DNA of 64,000 nt from an uncultured Lachnospiraceae bacterium (GCA_934292725.1 CAKQXY010000008.1:1-64000), one strand, 5' to 3'; counted from the first letter of the stretch, positions 1 to 9,698 are shown. Numbers and translations: made by a program. The notes: generated from the sequence alone by a model not told the origin.

Positions 1-151
1 GCTAAGGAAATACAGGATTGTAAGACACTTTGTTTGACTTTGTAGAATTAAGCTGGCTAGATGAAATGGCATTGCAATTAAAGCTGCCTGCACCATAGGT
101 AAAACCTGTTTATTTCTCATTTGTAGATCTGAGCCTTTCTGTCAGAATACA

Positions 152-463
152 TTACAGACCAAGCATGCGCTCAATGGAAGCCTTAGAGGTAACGCCTGTT
201 ACCTGATCAATCAGTCTGCCGTCTCTAAAGATGATTAATGTTGGGATAGAGGTGATGCCATACTCAGCGGCAAGATCTGCCTCCTCATCTACATTTACCT
301 TTCCAAATACGACGTTTGAATGAGCAGCGGCAAGCTGATCAATAATAGGACTCTGCATACGGCACGGACCGCACCATGAAGCCCAGAAATCAAGAAGTAC
401 CGGCTTATCAGATTTTAAAACAGTTTCATTAAAATTGCTTTTTGTAATTGTTAAAACGGACAT
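152..463 (-). CDS. trxA: Thioredoxin
   Basis: A 103-residue cytoplasmic thioredoxin, the small dithiol-disulfide oxidoreductase that reduces protein disulfides and is recharged by thioredoxin reductase. The redox site WASWCGPCR lies near residues 28-36 and the cis-proline segment TSIPTLIIF follows near residue 73, as in classical thioredoxins; the length is typical. The ATG start has an AAAGGAG ribosome binding site just upstream. It lies 62 bases downstream of the nucleosidase gene on the same strand, with a small CACCC/GGGGTG hairpin between them (491-506), so the two may be cotranscribed. No reductase gene is visible in the window. The family call is secure; co-regulation with the nucleosidase is inference. 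Confidence 0.95.
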   Translation of the reverse strand: MSVLTITKSNFNETVLKSDKPVLLDFWASWCGPCRMQSPIIDQLAAAHSNVVFGKVNVDEEADLAAEYGITSIPTLIIFRDGRLIDQVTGVTSKASIERMLGL

Positions 464-525
464 AGTAAAACTCCTTTCGCGAAATAGTATGCACCCAAAT
501 AGGGGTGATAATTCAAGTAAAATAA

Positions 526-1233
526 TTATAGTGACAACAGTTTTTCAATCAGTGATTCAACGAGGCGTGCAGAGTGATATGATGCCATCTTGGAAAACTG
601 GGTGTAATCCATAGTTGCGCTTCCATCTGCCTTATCAGAGATAGAGCGGATTATTAAAAATGGAACCTCATTGATTGTGGAAACATGAGCAATTGCACCG
701 CCTTCCATCTCAGCACAAAGACCATGGAAGGTGTCAATAAGCCAGTTTTTCTTTTCCTGTCCGGAAATAAACTGGTCTCCAGTCAGGATTAAGCCCTCAT
801 AGACTGTAACATCTGGATTTGCCTCATGGCTGCAGGAAACAGCCAGATCATGGAGAAGCTTGTCAGAGGTAAATACCTTTCCAGTACCTGGAACATCACC
901 TGGCTTATAGCCAAGATCTGTAACGTCAAGATCATGCTGGATCACTTCAGTGGAGACAACAATATCGCCAATGTTGATGCGGGAATCTAAGGATCCGGCA
1001 GCGCCTGTGTTAACGATCATCTTCACATCAAACAGATCAATTAACATCTGTGTGCAGGCTGCTGCATTTACCTTTCCAATACCAGCCTTTACGATAACAA
1101 CAGGATACTCATGTATGGTACCGCAAAAGAAAGACAGTCCGGCCTTTTTGACGGTCTTTTCAAGTGAAAGATGCTCAAGCAAAAGATCAATTTCCTGCTG
1201 TTCAGCACCGATAATACCAAGTGTTTTCTTCAT
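526..1233 (-). CDS. mtnN: 5'-methylthioadenosine/S-adenosylhomocysteine nucleosidase
   Basis: This cytoplasmic enzyme hydrolyses MTA and SAH to adenine plus the thioribose or ribosyl-homocysteine, feeding methionine salvage and the activated methyl cycle. The start MKKTLGIIGAEQQEI matches the family opening (GIIGAMxxE), AGIGKVNAA and NTGAAGSLD form the purine-binding part, and AEMEGGAIAHV with IRSISDKADG carry the catalytic Glu and Asp region. I chose the ATG at 1233, which follows an AAAGGTGG ribosome binding site, over the in-frame GTG at 1248 that would overlap that site. At 235 residues the length is normal. The 300-base upstream region holds an inverted repeat annotated separately. Confidence 0.93.
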   Translation of the reverse strand: MKKTLGIIGAEQQEIDLLLEHLSLEKTVKKAGLSFFCGTIHEYPVVIVKAGIGKVNAAACTQMLIDLFDVKMIVNTGAAGSLDSRINIGDIVVSTEVIQHDLDVTDLGYKPGDVPGTGKVFTSDKLLHDLAVSCSHEANPDVTVYEGLILTGDQFISGQEKKNWLIDTFHGLCAEMEGGAIAHVSTINEVPFLIIRSISDKADGSATMDYTQFSKMASYHSARLVESLIEKLLSL

Positions 1234-1381
1234 AAGAACAAAAACCACCTTTCTTGTTTTTCTCTTGTTTCAACGTAGTTTCTTTTAACAATTCATCCCA
1301 CCGCTTTAGAAGCGGAGAACTTCTTGTCTACTGGTGTTAAAGTTACGTCCGGGAGATAATGCAAAAATGTCGCAACTGATT

Positions 1382-1412
1382 GGATAAGCGCGAGCTTTCG
1401 CAGATTTTATCC
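1382..1412. other. Imperfect inverted repeat upstream of mtnN and the reductase
   Basis: GGATAA at 1382 pairs with TTATCC ending at 1412, with a second GCGA/TCGC pairing inside. It lies in the divergent intergenic region between the nucleosidase (minus) and the aldo/keto reductase (plus). It could be an operator or an RNA hairpin in the mtnN leader. A second short palindrome, CCGCTT-tag-AAGCGG, lies near 1302. No function can be assigned. Confidence 0.4.
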
Positions 1413-1469
1413 CGGTATGATACAGTATAACAGTCTATCTCAATGTCTGCAAGGAGAAAATCTCGGATA

Positions 1470-1498
1470 TTGCGGTTTTGCGGTACATGTACTATAAT
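1470..1498 (+). promoter_or_regulatory. Sigma-A type promoter for the aldo/keto reductase
   Basis: TTGCGG (1470-1475) and TATAAT (1493-1498) are separated by 17 bases, followed by about 65 bases of leader and a GAAAGGA ribosome binding site before the ATG at 1566. Confidence 0.7.
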
Positions 1499-1565
1499 AT
1501 GATACCAGAGTCAAAAGGTCAGAAATCCGATGCAAGAGGATTTTATAGAATAGAAAGGAAAAAAT

Positions 1566-2738
1566 ATGCAGTATCGCAAAGATAAAAAAGGTAATAATAT
1601 TTCGCTCCTTGGATTTGGATGTATGCGCTTTGAGGGAGGCGGAATTGGAGACTATTTTCAAAAGGCAAATGATCAGGTGATGGAGGCAATAAGACAGGGT
1701 ATAAACTATTTTGATACTGCATATGTCTACAAAAATAATGAAAAAGTTCTTGGACGTATTCTGACCGAGAACAAGTGCAGAGATCAGATTTATATTGCGA
1801 CAAAGCTTCCGCAGTATATGGTGCGTTCCATTTCACAGGCAGAGAAGATTTTCAATCAGGAATTGGAACTTTTGCAGACTGATCATGTGGATTATTATCT
1901 GATGCATATGTTAAATGATGTGGCATCATGGGAACGTTTAAAGGCGATGGGTATTGAATCATGGATAAGGGAGAAGATTGCCAGTGGAAAAATTAGAAAT
2001 ATAGGTTTTTCTTACCATGGCAATACAGAAAACTTTCAGTCTGTTGTCGATGCCTATGATTGGGATTTTTGCCAAATCCAGTATAACTATCTGGATGAAA
2101 ATATTCAGGCAGGAAGAAAAGGTCTTTTGTATGCGTCAGAAAAAAATCTTCCAGTGATCATTATGGAGCCTCTTCGAGGAGGCCGTCTTGTTGGGATGCT
2201 TCCAGAGACAGCAAAAAAGCGTATTGCAAGGTCTGATGTAAATGAGTCAGCTGCTTCGCTTGCACTTCGTTGGCTTTACGATCAGCCGCAGGTAACATGT
2301 GTGTTATCCGGTATGAACTCAATGGAGATGGTAAATGAGAATTGTAAAACTGCATCACTGGCGCTGCCGGGCTGCCTTACAGATGATGAGCGACAGCTGA
2401 TTGAGGATATCAAAAACGATATCAAAAATAGTGTAAAAGTAGGCTGTACAGGATGCAATTATTGCTGTCCATGTCCGAAAGGAGTAGATATTCCGGCTGT
2501 TTTTCAGTGTTATAATCAGCTGTCAGAGGACAGTCATGCGCGCTGGCGCTATATTCAGATGACGACATTTAGAAAAGAAACAACAAATGCTGCAAAATGT
2601 GTTGGCTGTGGTGCCTGTACAAAGAAATGTCCTCAGCATCTGGATATACCTCAGCTATTGAAGGAAGCTAAAAAGGAGCTTGAGACTCCGATGTTCAAGA
2701 TTATAAATTGGGGAACGCATTTTTTACATTTTTATTAA
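1566..2738 (+). CDS. Aldo/keto reductase with C-terminal 4Fe-4S motifs
   Basis: A 390-residue oxidoreductase. The first ~290 residues are an aldo/keto reductase TIM barrel: ISLLGFGCMR at the start, GINYFDTAYVY with the catalytic Asp and Tyr near residue 50, TKLPQY for the lysine, and MHMLND. The C-terminus adds cysteine clusters: CTGCNYCCPCPKGVDIP near residue 298 and CVGCGACTKKCPQHLDIP near residue 347, the latter a ferredoxin-like 4Fe-4S motif. This fused architecture is common in anaerobic Firmicutes and suggests ferredoxin- or flavin-coupled electron transfer, but the substrate is unknown. A good promoter and ribosome binding site precede it, and an unknown small gene follows after 12 bases. 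Confidence 0.9.
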   Translation: MQYRKDKKGNNISLLGFGCMRFEGGGIGDYFQKANDQVMEAIRQGINYFDTAYVYKNNEKVLGRILTENKCRDQIYIATKLPQYMVRSISQAEKIFNQELELLQTDHVDYYLMHMLNDVASWERLKAMGIESWIREKIASGKIRNIGFSYHGNTENFQSVVDAYDWDFCQIQYNYLDENIQAGRKGLLYASEKNLPVIIMEPLRGGRLVGMLPETAKKRIARSDVNESAASLALRWLYDQPQVTCVLSGMNSMEMVNENCKTASLALPGCLTDDERQLIEDIKNDIKNSVKVGCTGCNYCCPCPKGVDIPAVFQCYNQLSEDSHARWRYIQMTTFRKETTNAAKCVGCGACTKKCPQHLDIPQLLKEAKKELETPMFKIINWGTHFLHFY

Positions 2739-2750
2739 AGGAAAACGAAG

Positions 2751-3161
2751 ATGGATGAGAAAGAAATTGATCTAAAAATAGAGAAAGAAATGGTTGATTT
2801 ATTTATTGTTTCAAATCGAAAGGAACGAACCTTGTGGGAGTTAGAAAGCCCACGAAAAAGGTCAGATGGCCTTTCACGTTTCTTTTTTGGAACCTATTTA
2901 AATCAGAATTTATTTAAAGCATTGGACGTCCAAGGCAATGCAGAATTGCAAAAGGTGATTCAGCAATCAGGAGGAACTTCAAAAGGGTATGTGATAACAC
3001 CAGATCAATGTGGCTTTTTTTCGATAAAAGAAGCAATTGAGATTGCTCGCGGCAACGATTGCAGATTTGTTTATTTTGGAAATGGAGTTGCCTATTATCA
3101 TGAAGAGTGGGAAGGTGGAAAAGCAGGAGAATACCTTCTCGTAAATAAGAATTATAAATAA
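2751..3161 (+). CDS. Hypothetical protein, 136 aa
   Basis: I do not recognise a family. The protein is soluble and mixed charged, with a basic N-terminal half (SNRKERTLWELESPRKRSDG) and a C-terminal half that looks like a small alpha/beta domain (RFVYFGNGVAYYHEEWEGG). It has no signal peptide or membrane segment. It starts 12 bases after the aldo/keto reductase with a GGAAAACGAAG ribosome binding site, so it is probably cotranscribed, and a hairpin follows its stop codon. The absence of an obvious catalytic motif leaves its role open. Confidence 0.6.
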   Translation: MDEKEIDLKIEKEMVDLFIVSNRKERTLWELESPRKRSDGLSRFFFGTYLNQNLFKALDVQGNAELQKVIQQSGGTSKGYVITPDQCGFFSIKEAIEIARGNDCRFVYFGNGVAYYHEEWEGGKAGEYLLVNKNYK

Positions 3162-3177
3162 TCAACATAGATGGAAA

Positions 3178-3206
3178 GGGGAGATACAAAATATATTGTG
3201 TCTCCC
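3178..3206 (+). terminator. Intrinsic terminator between convergent genes
   Basis: A GGGAGATACAA / TTGTGTCTCCC stem of 11 pairs (one G-T) sits just after the 136-aa gene and is followed by a T-rich stretch. It lies between two convergent genes and could serve both directions. Confidence 0.7.
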
Positions 3207-3236
3207 TCTTCATATTGTACTTTTATTCTATTTTAT

Positions 3237-4247
3237 TTATCTTTGTACATCAAAGCTCTGGTTCATAAGTCTCTGGATACTCTCAACATCAGTGATATTT
3301 GTATCGCCATGGATGGAGTGCTTCATAACAGAGGAAGCAACGGCAAAGTTGACAACATCTCTTGGCTTATAATTGTTCATGAGAGCATAAATAAGGCCGG
3401 ATGAGAAGGCATCGCCGCCGCCTACACGGTCAAGAATCTGGAAGCGGAAAAGCTTGCTTTCGTATGTCTGTCCATTGTAATACAGATAAGCCTTTAAGGA
3501 GTTTTCGCTGCTTGAGTGGGTGTAGCGAACATGTCTTGCAATTGCCTTGAAATGATAGCGGTCTGCCATTGCTTGGAAGATGCGGTCCTGCTCCTCGTAA
3601 TCAGGCTGCATGGACATACCGTCCTTTAAATCATGGCCATTTTCATCCTGCAGATGAAGAGGTTCAATGCCAATCAGCACATCTACATATGGAAGATAGC
3701 GGCTGATGATATCTCTTGCCTCGTCGAAGCTCCACAGCATACTGCGGTAATTGCAGTCAAAGCTGATTGTCATGCCGAGCTGTCTTGCTGCGTAGATTGC
3801 AGCTTCGATTAAGATCTGGCAGCTGTTAGAAAGTGCCGGTGTGATTCCGCTTAAGTGAAGCCAGTCATAGCCTTCAAGCAAAGCCTTAAAGTCAACTGTA
3901 GTATAGTCATATTCTGCAAAGGCAGAATGCTTACGGTCATAAATTACTTTAGAGGAACGTACACCGATTCCTTCCTCAAGGAAATAAACGCCCATGCGCT
4001 CGCCGCCGAAGATAATTGGGGATGTATGTACATCATTTGCCTTTAAGGAGCGGACTGCGCTTCGACCGATATCATTGTCTGGAAGGACAGTAAATACAGT
4101 AGTATCAACGCCAAGGTTTGCTAAGGAGACAGCAACATTTGCCTCAGCACCGCCAAAATTGACAACATAGGAGCTGGTTGTGCGGATCTTTTCATAATCC
4201 GGAGGGGAAAGACGCATTAAAAGTTCGCCGATTGTGATAAACTTCAT
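3237..4247 (-). CDS. kdgK: PfkB-family sugar kinase, KdgK-like (2-keto-3-deoxygluconate kinase)
   Basis: A 336-residue ribokinase-fold kinase. It opens with MKFITIGELLMRLSPP and carries NFGGAEANVAVSLANLG (substrate-binding signature) near residue 30 and DRVGGGDAFSSGLIYAL near residue 285, in which the Asp of GGGDAF is the catalytic base. The overall pattern best fits 2-keto-3-deoxygluconate kinase, which feeds the Entner-Doudoroff-like pathway of uronate degradation. I chose the ATG at 4247, which has an AAGGAATC ribosome binding site, over the upstream in-frame ATG at 4301. It is transcribed away from the accessory island, and the 125-base gap between this start and the cas promoter is the probable left border of the island. 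Confidence 0.8.
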   Translation of the reverse strand: MKFITIGELLMRLSPPDYEKIRTTSSYVVNFGGAEANVAVSLANLGVDTTVFTVLPDNDIGRSAVRSLKANDVHTSPIIFGGERMGVYFLEEGIGVRSSKVIYDRKHSAFAEYDYTTVDFKALLEGYDWLHLSGITPALSNSCQILIEAAIYAARQLGMTISFDCNYRSMLWSFDEARDIISRYLPYVDVLIGIEPLHLQDENGHDLKDGMSMQPDYEEQDRIFQAMADRYHFKAIARHVRYTHSSSENSLKAYLYYNGQTYESKLFRFQILDRVGGGDAFSSGLIYALMNNYKPRDVVNFAVASSVMKHSIHGDTNITDVESIQRLMNQSFDVQR

Positions 4248-4371
4248 GATTTTTGATTCCTTTCTTTCGCTATTTAGCGAACGTTTCACTATTACTGTCA
4301 TTATAGCTAATCTGTAAGAAAATTACAAGTAAAATTCAAACAAATGAGTTTTGGTTAATAAACTTTTTTAA

Positions 4372-4400
4372 TTGACACATAAACACTCATGTGCTATGCT
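4372..4400 (+). promoter_or_regulatory. Promoter of the HEPN-WYL-cas13a operon
   Basis: TTGACA (4372-4377) and TATGCT (4395-4400) are spaced by exactly 17 bases, about 85 bases before the first gene. It is the only strong promoter seen upstream of the three effector-side genes, which have gaps of 23 and 20 bases. Confidence 0.8.
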
Positions 4401-4486
4401 TTGAATTAAGGAACTTGTTTAATTTATTGAGAGAGGCAACAGACTACGGAAAGATAAAAATTTAGATATAGCAAGGGGGAAGAAGA

Positions 4487-6640
4487 ATGTTTCAATTTGC
4501 AAAGTACAATTTGTTGATTCCGTTCCAGTACGATTCAGAACAGAACTATAAGTTGTCAGAAGATAGAATTGCTTATGATAAAGAGGATATTAAATCATGC
4601 AGTGAAAAAGGGGAGTTTGATTCTAAAATATGGTTTCAAAATTGCTTTAGAATCAAGCCAATCGAAGCTAACTACCAGATGGCAGGGTCTCCACTATTGT
4701 TAGATGATCGTTACCAAATAACAAGAATTGAGCTTGATTGTACCGTGAGACATATACTTGGTCTTTCTAAGAATGAGAAAACTACATATACTATGGAGAA
4801 AAGCAAGATCAATTTTACAATACCCAAAATCCGTCTTCTATTTACTCGTAATAAAATTGGCTTTATTCATATAGAAATCATGGCTTCTGACTTGAATGAA
4901 GTAGAATCAAAAAAATTTGGCTATGCACTCAGCAAGATAACTGGAAATCAACCACTGATGTCGTACCAGAAAAAGTTATCAAAAGATGAAAGTGAAACAG
5001 TAACAATCAGTTTTAAGCAACTGATAGAGAATATTGTTAATCTTCAAAAATATGTGCCAATAAGTCTGTATGAAAATAGAGTAATGACGTATATGCAGAT
5101 TACTGTAGTTGGATTTTGCGAAAATGAAGATAAGCTGAAATACTTTGAGTCTCTTCAAGCACTGTCACAGCGACCAAGCACAAAAGATATAGATGAGTCT
5201 CAAATTTATTGGGGAAGGGAAGAATATATTTCAAGATTTGTTGGGGATAAAACTGTTTGTATTTATGGAGATACAAATAGTTGCGGTGAAGAAAATATAG
5301 ACTTTCTCACGAATGTGGGAAATGGATTAATAAAAACAGCGACAGAGAATTATACTACAATATTTGCGTTTTTGATTTCACTTCGCTTGCTTCTTGCCCA
5401 TCTGATGAGCGAGAACGATTTTAGATATTTATTAGAGGTCCCGATGAATCTTTCTGACGAAGATAATATAAGAAATTTTTTTCAAAAATGTACTTGGGAT
5501 AGAGGTTGGAATCTTAAAGAACAATTGAAGAAAAAATTAGATAGCTTTAATGCTGAGCAAGTAAGAAAAGATATAGAAGCTCAAGGACGCGAACTAAAAG
5601 AGCATGGAAAGACATTGAAGGTACTTTCTGGTGATATTGAGTCAGTTCGTAAAGACGTCGAATATATTACTGATTTTGTTAAAACTGAGATCAGTGATTT
5701 TCTGAAGAGAGAAAAAGTACTTTTTAATCAAGTGCAGAATAAAGACAATGATGAATCAATAGGTTTGTTTGTCAAAAAAACTTCAGAACATATTGATCAA
5801 AGGTTAACAAGTATGGGTGATAATGATATTGACGTAGAACGACAGAAATTGACTGACTTATTTGGCGATAAATGGCAGTATATTATGAAAACGTCACAGA
5901 CATCCTTGATTTCTTCGGCAGTATTGTTACATAGATGTTCCAATATTGTTACACCAGACTTTGATTGGTCAGGTGTGTGTATATGCTGTACAGCTGCATT
6001 GGAATCGGAATTAAAGAGAGTTTTCTTTGATGGGTTACTTGATTTTATGGCAGGTAAGTATGGGGAACCTTCAAATAAAAATGCGGCTGAGATTTATAAA
6101 TTCTGGCCAGATGCTTTATTATCAGTTCCCAAGTATCAATTTTTTAAAAGAACTGGTGGGAGATTAAAACGAGTAGAACATTTTACCATGGGTAAGCTAC
6201 CGTTTCTATTTGGTGAGACAGGCAAACTTTCGGAGAAGACGATTGAACGGCAAAATCAGTTGGAACAATCAGAATTGATGAGAACGCGGATGACGGAATA
6301 TCTTTCGACGGTAGTTTTGGATTATTATAGAGAGATTCCTTTTGAGGCATTTTATATTGGAGAAAGTAAGAGGGATAGATTCACGAGTCAAGTTGGTTGC
6401 TTCGTTTGGAAGTGCGAACAGATACGAAACAAGTATAGAAACAAAGCGGCGCATGTGAATGTGATGACAGAACAAGAAGCTGAGTTATGTTATCAGAGTA
6501 TCATTACTAAACAAGATACGTATACATACAATGCAGAGGTTGCAGGAGCAATACTTGAATTGTTCAGTAAAATAGATGGAAGCAAGCTTAAAAAATCGCT
6601 GAATGGAAATAGTCAGAAGTTCAATGCTGAATTGTTATAA
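4487..6640 (+). CDS. Unrecognised 717-aa protein with C-terminal HEPN-type motif, first gene of the Cas13a operon
   Basis: I know no named family for this protein. The N-terminal half (about 1-285) looks beta-rich; a hydrophobic helix around 290-307 (FAFLISLRLLLAHLM) could be a membrane or buried helix; residues about 345-410 form a likely coiled coil (EQLKKKLDSF... to ...SDFLKREK). The C-terminal ~230 residues are helical and end in RNKAAH, with R651 and H656 forming the R-x4-H motif of HEPN ribonucleases. Only one HEPN motif is visible, so activity would need a dimer. It starts the operon, 23 bases before the WYL gene, with an AAGGGGGAAG ribosome binding site. Its position makes an accessory or regulatory role with Cas13a likely, perhaps as a second RNase, but that is inference. 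Confidence 0.75.
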   Translation: MFQFAKYNLLIPFQYDSEQNYKLSEDRIAYDKEDIKSCSEKGEFDSKIWFQNCFRIKPIEANYQMAGSPLLLDDRYQITRIELDCTVRHILGLSKNEKTTYTMEKSKINFTIPKIRLLFTRNKIGFIHIEIMASDLNEVESKKFGYALSKITGNQPLMSYQKKLSKDESETVTISFKQLIENIVNLQKYVPISLYENRVMTYMQITVVGFCENEDKLKYFESLQALSQRPSTKDIDESQIYWGREEYISRFVGDKTVCIYGDTNSCGEENIDFLTNVGNGLIKTATENYTTIFAFLISLRLLLAHLMSENDFRYLLEVPMNLSDEDNIRNFFQKCTWDRGWNLKEQLKKKLDSFNAEQVRKDIEAQGRELKEHGKTLKVLSGDIESVRKDVEYITDFVKTEISDFLKREKVLFNQVQNKDNDESIGLFVKKTSEHIDQRLTSMGDNDIDVERQKLTDLFGDKWQYIMKTSQTSLISSAVLLHRCSNIVTPDFDWSGVCICCTAALESELKRVFFDGLLDFMAGKYGEPSNKNAAEIYKFWPDALLSVPKYQFFKRTGGRLKRVEHFTMGKLPFLFGETGKLSEKTIERQNQLEQSELMRTRMTEYLSTVVLDYYREIPFEAFYIGESKRDRFTSQVGCFVWKCEQIRNKYRNKAAHVNVMTEQEAELCYQSIITKQDTYTYNAEVAGAILELFSKIDGSKLKKSLNGNSQKFNAELL

Positions 6641-6663
6641 TAGCATACAGGGAGGAAAATGGA

Positions 6664-9600
6664 ATGGCAACACATTTTGAATACATATCAGATTTGAAGT
6701 TTAATAGTAGCTTTAAGAATATGTTACGAGATTATTATACATATGGATTTAAAGACAGAAGTGAATATTCTGTATCACGAAGCACATATGATAAAGATAG
6801 AAATCGTTTGAAAGATTTTCTAAGAGATTATATGGAGTGGTCAGAATGGAAAGAAAGAAAAAATGGTAAAAGAGCAGGAAAAAATATAACTTTTATATCA
6901 TGCGATTCACAATCTATGAGTATTAATCCATTTCATAGGGTTTACCGTTTCTGTGGAACAAATCGACCGGATGAGTTATATTATTTTTTCCATACATTAG
7001 CGGCATTGAGTAGTTTGTTTCAGCTAGAAGAGGGAACAGATACATTAAATATACATGGAGCTGTCGCAGCAAGATTTGAGAGAAAGGTAAATATACAGGA
7101 AAAAATGTTTGCTAAAGTAGTAAAATCTATGCATATTGATTCTGACACAGCGGATGAGTTGGGAAGGTATTGCAACGATGAAGATTTATTAGTAGCGGCG
7201 GCAAGGAAGTCTGAACTTTCGGATGAACAAATTGGCAAGCTTAGAAGGGGAGTTCGTAATTCTACTATAAAGCTGAAAACATCAGAATTACTGCGGTTCT
7301 GTGAACAAAACTTTTCAAATCAGAATAATTCAAAGGCAGTTAATAATAAAGAATCTCTTAGTAAAACAGCTAATAATAGATTACAGCGTTTAAATGATAT
7401 TGGGATAATTCAGTGCGACCAAAGAAAAGGAAAAAATGTTTGTTCGGAAGAACAAAATCTCCGCTTTCTATCAGAAGTTATAAATATACTTCTTGCAAAG
7501 GAGAATATGAAAAATGAGCTGGATAAGGCGTTAGAAAGTTATACGCCTGAGAAATCTGGAGATCGTAACTGGTATCTGTCTAAATTAACGATAAAGAGGC
7601 TATTGGAAGCAGGAGAAATGGTGGATGAGAGATTTTGTGACCATATTCGACATGCTTTGGATTTTTATTCTAAAACATTTTTATTTGGAGAGATTGGAAC
7701 ATTCCTGTTGGATCGAATGAAAGTAAGCGATAATAGTGCTATCAGAATTAAACACGAATACTATATGCATTCGTTGAATGATTTTAACGCAATAGATTTA
7801 ATGGCTGCAATAGAGAATAACAAGTGGTGTCTAGTGTCTTATAAGCGCGATGATATTGAAACAAAAATTCTTTGCTATCCGATAGAGTTGAGAATTAGTT
7901 CTGTAAATGGTAGAGAATATTTAATGTATTATGAGCCATTCAAGGGAAGTTGTGCGTCTTGTAGATTGGAATTTATAGAAGCAATTCAGTATTATCAGGA
8001 TTGTGATGTAAAAGAGTGTATGTCTCGATTTTTAGGTGATCCAGAAATTGAAATTGACATTGATCGAAACCTAAAAAAGGCTAAATTACTATTGGAATAT
8101 ACTTGGGGGGCATCAACTGGATTAGTACAAGAACGAAATGTTGATAGTTTGGAGACTATGCTTCGTGAAATTCGTGTTCGAATTGATTATAATGAGGATA
8201 CGGATTATTACATTTTGAATAGAATTTATAGAGAATCCAGAATTGGAAGGATTTTCGTGAACGAAGCGGAAGGATATATTGATTATATCGTAATGGCATC
8301 TAATATCAAAGAGATTATTCCGTTTATAAGAAGCTATTATTCTCGTGTTATTAGTTGTATAGGCTATGACAAGGATGATTTTTCAATAGAAATGGACGTT
8401 GATCAAATTGTTAATCAAGTAGTTGATAAGGTATTAGATGTTGATGGGAAAAACCTTGAATTAAAAAGAAAAATTTGGAAAACAGATGCTGGATTTCTGA
8501 CAATGCTAGGAGATGGAATGAAAGCTGAGGAACATGATAAGTTATTTAATGAAATTTATAGTACATATTACCATATTTTTTCTGCGATATTTAGTGAGGT
8601 ATGCTGTATTAAAGAAGACTCTGGAGAGTCAGGAAAATTTACATGGAAAGAGCTTGATTCTCTATGCAGAGAAATTATGGAGCAATATAAAGATAAATGT
8701 GGTCTGGAAATGCTGAATCTATCTTTTAACAATGGTAAGAATTTTGCTCAGTTGTTGAAAACTGGAGGTTTTTTATTAAAGGAAAACCGAAATGGAATAA
8801 CAATTTATAAATCAAAATATGAAACACTCTCCAAGGTAGACTTGTATCGAGACGTTATTCCATTGGCAGAGATAGAAATTCGCTGGTTAAAGACCATCAT
8901 AGAAGATGAAAAAATTCATTACTTTATGAATGAAAAAGAAATAATGGCAATGAAATTGCTTTTTGCAGAAATGGCAATCAATATAAAAGCATTTCCAATG
9001 TCGGTAGTTAATTATTATGATCGATATAAATTTTCTGCTAAAAAAGAGTGGAGAGAGAGTACTGTGCTGGTTCCAGTTCTTGATGCCATTGATCATAACC
9101 ATGTTGTGAGAATAAAATATGTTTCAAACAAGAAAAATATTGTTTCTGGAAATTATAAGCCTATATTGGTTGAATACTCGAAACGAGATAATCGCTTTGT
9201 GGGCTATTTTCTCTCCTGCAAGGAAAAAGAAGGATTAAAGGAATATCCATTAGCTCAAATAGTATCTGTAGGACAAGTATTTGAAGATGGAAGTGGCGAG
9301 AATAAAACATTTGATATGAATGAAGCCAAGAAGAAGTTTGAAGAATATAAAGCCAAGCAACAGACTTCTGTAGAACTTGAATTTTCTGATAACTTGAATT
9401 TGGTAGATCGTATTTTAAATGAATTTTCACCGTGGGATAAGAGATGTGAATTTGATGCTGAAAGCGGAATTTATCATTTAACAATTTCTTATCCGAAGAA
9501 AGATGGAAAGGATATGGCAATTCGTTTACTATCATATGGGTCTGCAATTCGGTTTGTTGATAAAGATCACGTATTAGCAAAAGTAGTACAAGGCAAGCTT

Positions 9601-9678
9601 AGGACTCAGATGCAGCGTATGCAGAAACAAGTTGTTAAACCAGTACGTAGGGAAGAGAAATCAGATGAAGCAAGATGA
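6664..9678 (+). CDS. Tandem WYL-domain protein of the Cas13a operon (1004 aa)
   Basis: A large protein with two WYL-like modules. The first lies near residues 380-455 (NNKWCLVSYKR, CYPIELRIS, GREYLMYYEPFKG) and the second near 804-885 (HNHVVRIKYVS, VGYFLSCKEKEGLKEYPLAQI); a WCX-like beta-alpha tail follows at 905-985. Residues about 203-256 resemble a winged helix (SKTANNRLQRLNDIGIIQ). WYL domains bind nucleic acids or nucleotide ligands and commonly regulate defence genes; a WYL protein (WYL1) is an established enhancer of type VI-D Cas13d. Ribosome binding site GGGAGG, ATG at 6664, 20 bases before cas13a. A WYL protein this large with two modules next to a VI-A type effector is unusual. It may be a regulator or an RNA-binding cofactor. 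Confidence 0.8.
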   Translation: MATHFEYISDLKFNSSFKNMLRDYYTYGFKDRSEYSVSRSTYDKDRNRLKDFLRDYMEWSEWKERKNGKRAGKNITFISCDSQSMSINPFHRVYRFCGTNRPDELYYFFHTLAALSSLFQLEEGTDTLNIHGAVAARFERKVNIQEKMFAKVVKSMHIDSDTADELGRYCNDEDLLVAAARKSELSDEQIGKLRRGVRNSTIKLKTSELLRFCEQNFSNQNNSKAVNNKESLSKTANNRLQRLNDIGIIQCDQRKGKNVCSEEQNLRFLSEVINILLAKENMKNELDKALESYTPEKSGDRNWYLSKLTIKRLLEAGEMVDERFCDHIRHALDFYSKTFLFGEIGTFLLDRMKVSDNSAIRIKHEYYMHSLNDFNAIDLMAAIENNKWCLVSYKRDDIETKILCYPIELRISSVNGREYLMYYEPFKGSCASCRLEFIEAIQYYQDCDVKECMSRFLGDPEIEIDIDRNLKKAKLLLEYTWGASTGLVQERNVDSLETMLREIRVRIDYNEDTDYYILNRIYRESRIGRIFVNEAEGYIDYIVMASNIKEIIPFIRSYYSRVISCIGYDKDDFSIEMDVDQIVNQVVDKVLDVDGKNLELKRKIWKTDAGFLTMLGDGMKAEEHDKLFNEIYSTYYHIFSAIFSEVCCIKEDSGESGKFTWKELDSLCREIMEQYKDKCGLEMLNLSFNNGKNFAQLLKTGGFLLKENRNGITIYKSKYETLSKVDLYRDVIPLAEIEIRWLKTIIEDEKIHYFMNEKEIMAMKLLFAEMAINIKAFPMSVVNYYDRYKFSAKKEWRESTVLVPVLDAIDHNHVVRIKYVSNKKNIVSGNYKPILVEYSKRDNRFVGYFLSCKEKEGLKEYPLAQIVSVGQVFEDGSGENKTFDMNEAKKKFEEYKAKQQTSVELEFSDNLNLVDRILNEFSPWDKRCEFDAESGIYHLTISYPKKDGKDMAIRLLSYGSAIRFVDKDHVLAKVVQGKLRTQMQRMQKQVVKPVRREEKSDEAR

Positions 9679-9698
9679 TAAGGAGGGGGTGAAGAAAT

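Noticed and set aside
950..1288. Plus-strand ORF across the nucleosidase gene
   Set aside because: It is the antisense shadow of mtnN; no ribosome binding site and no family resemblance.
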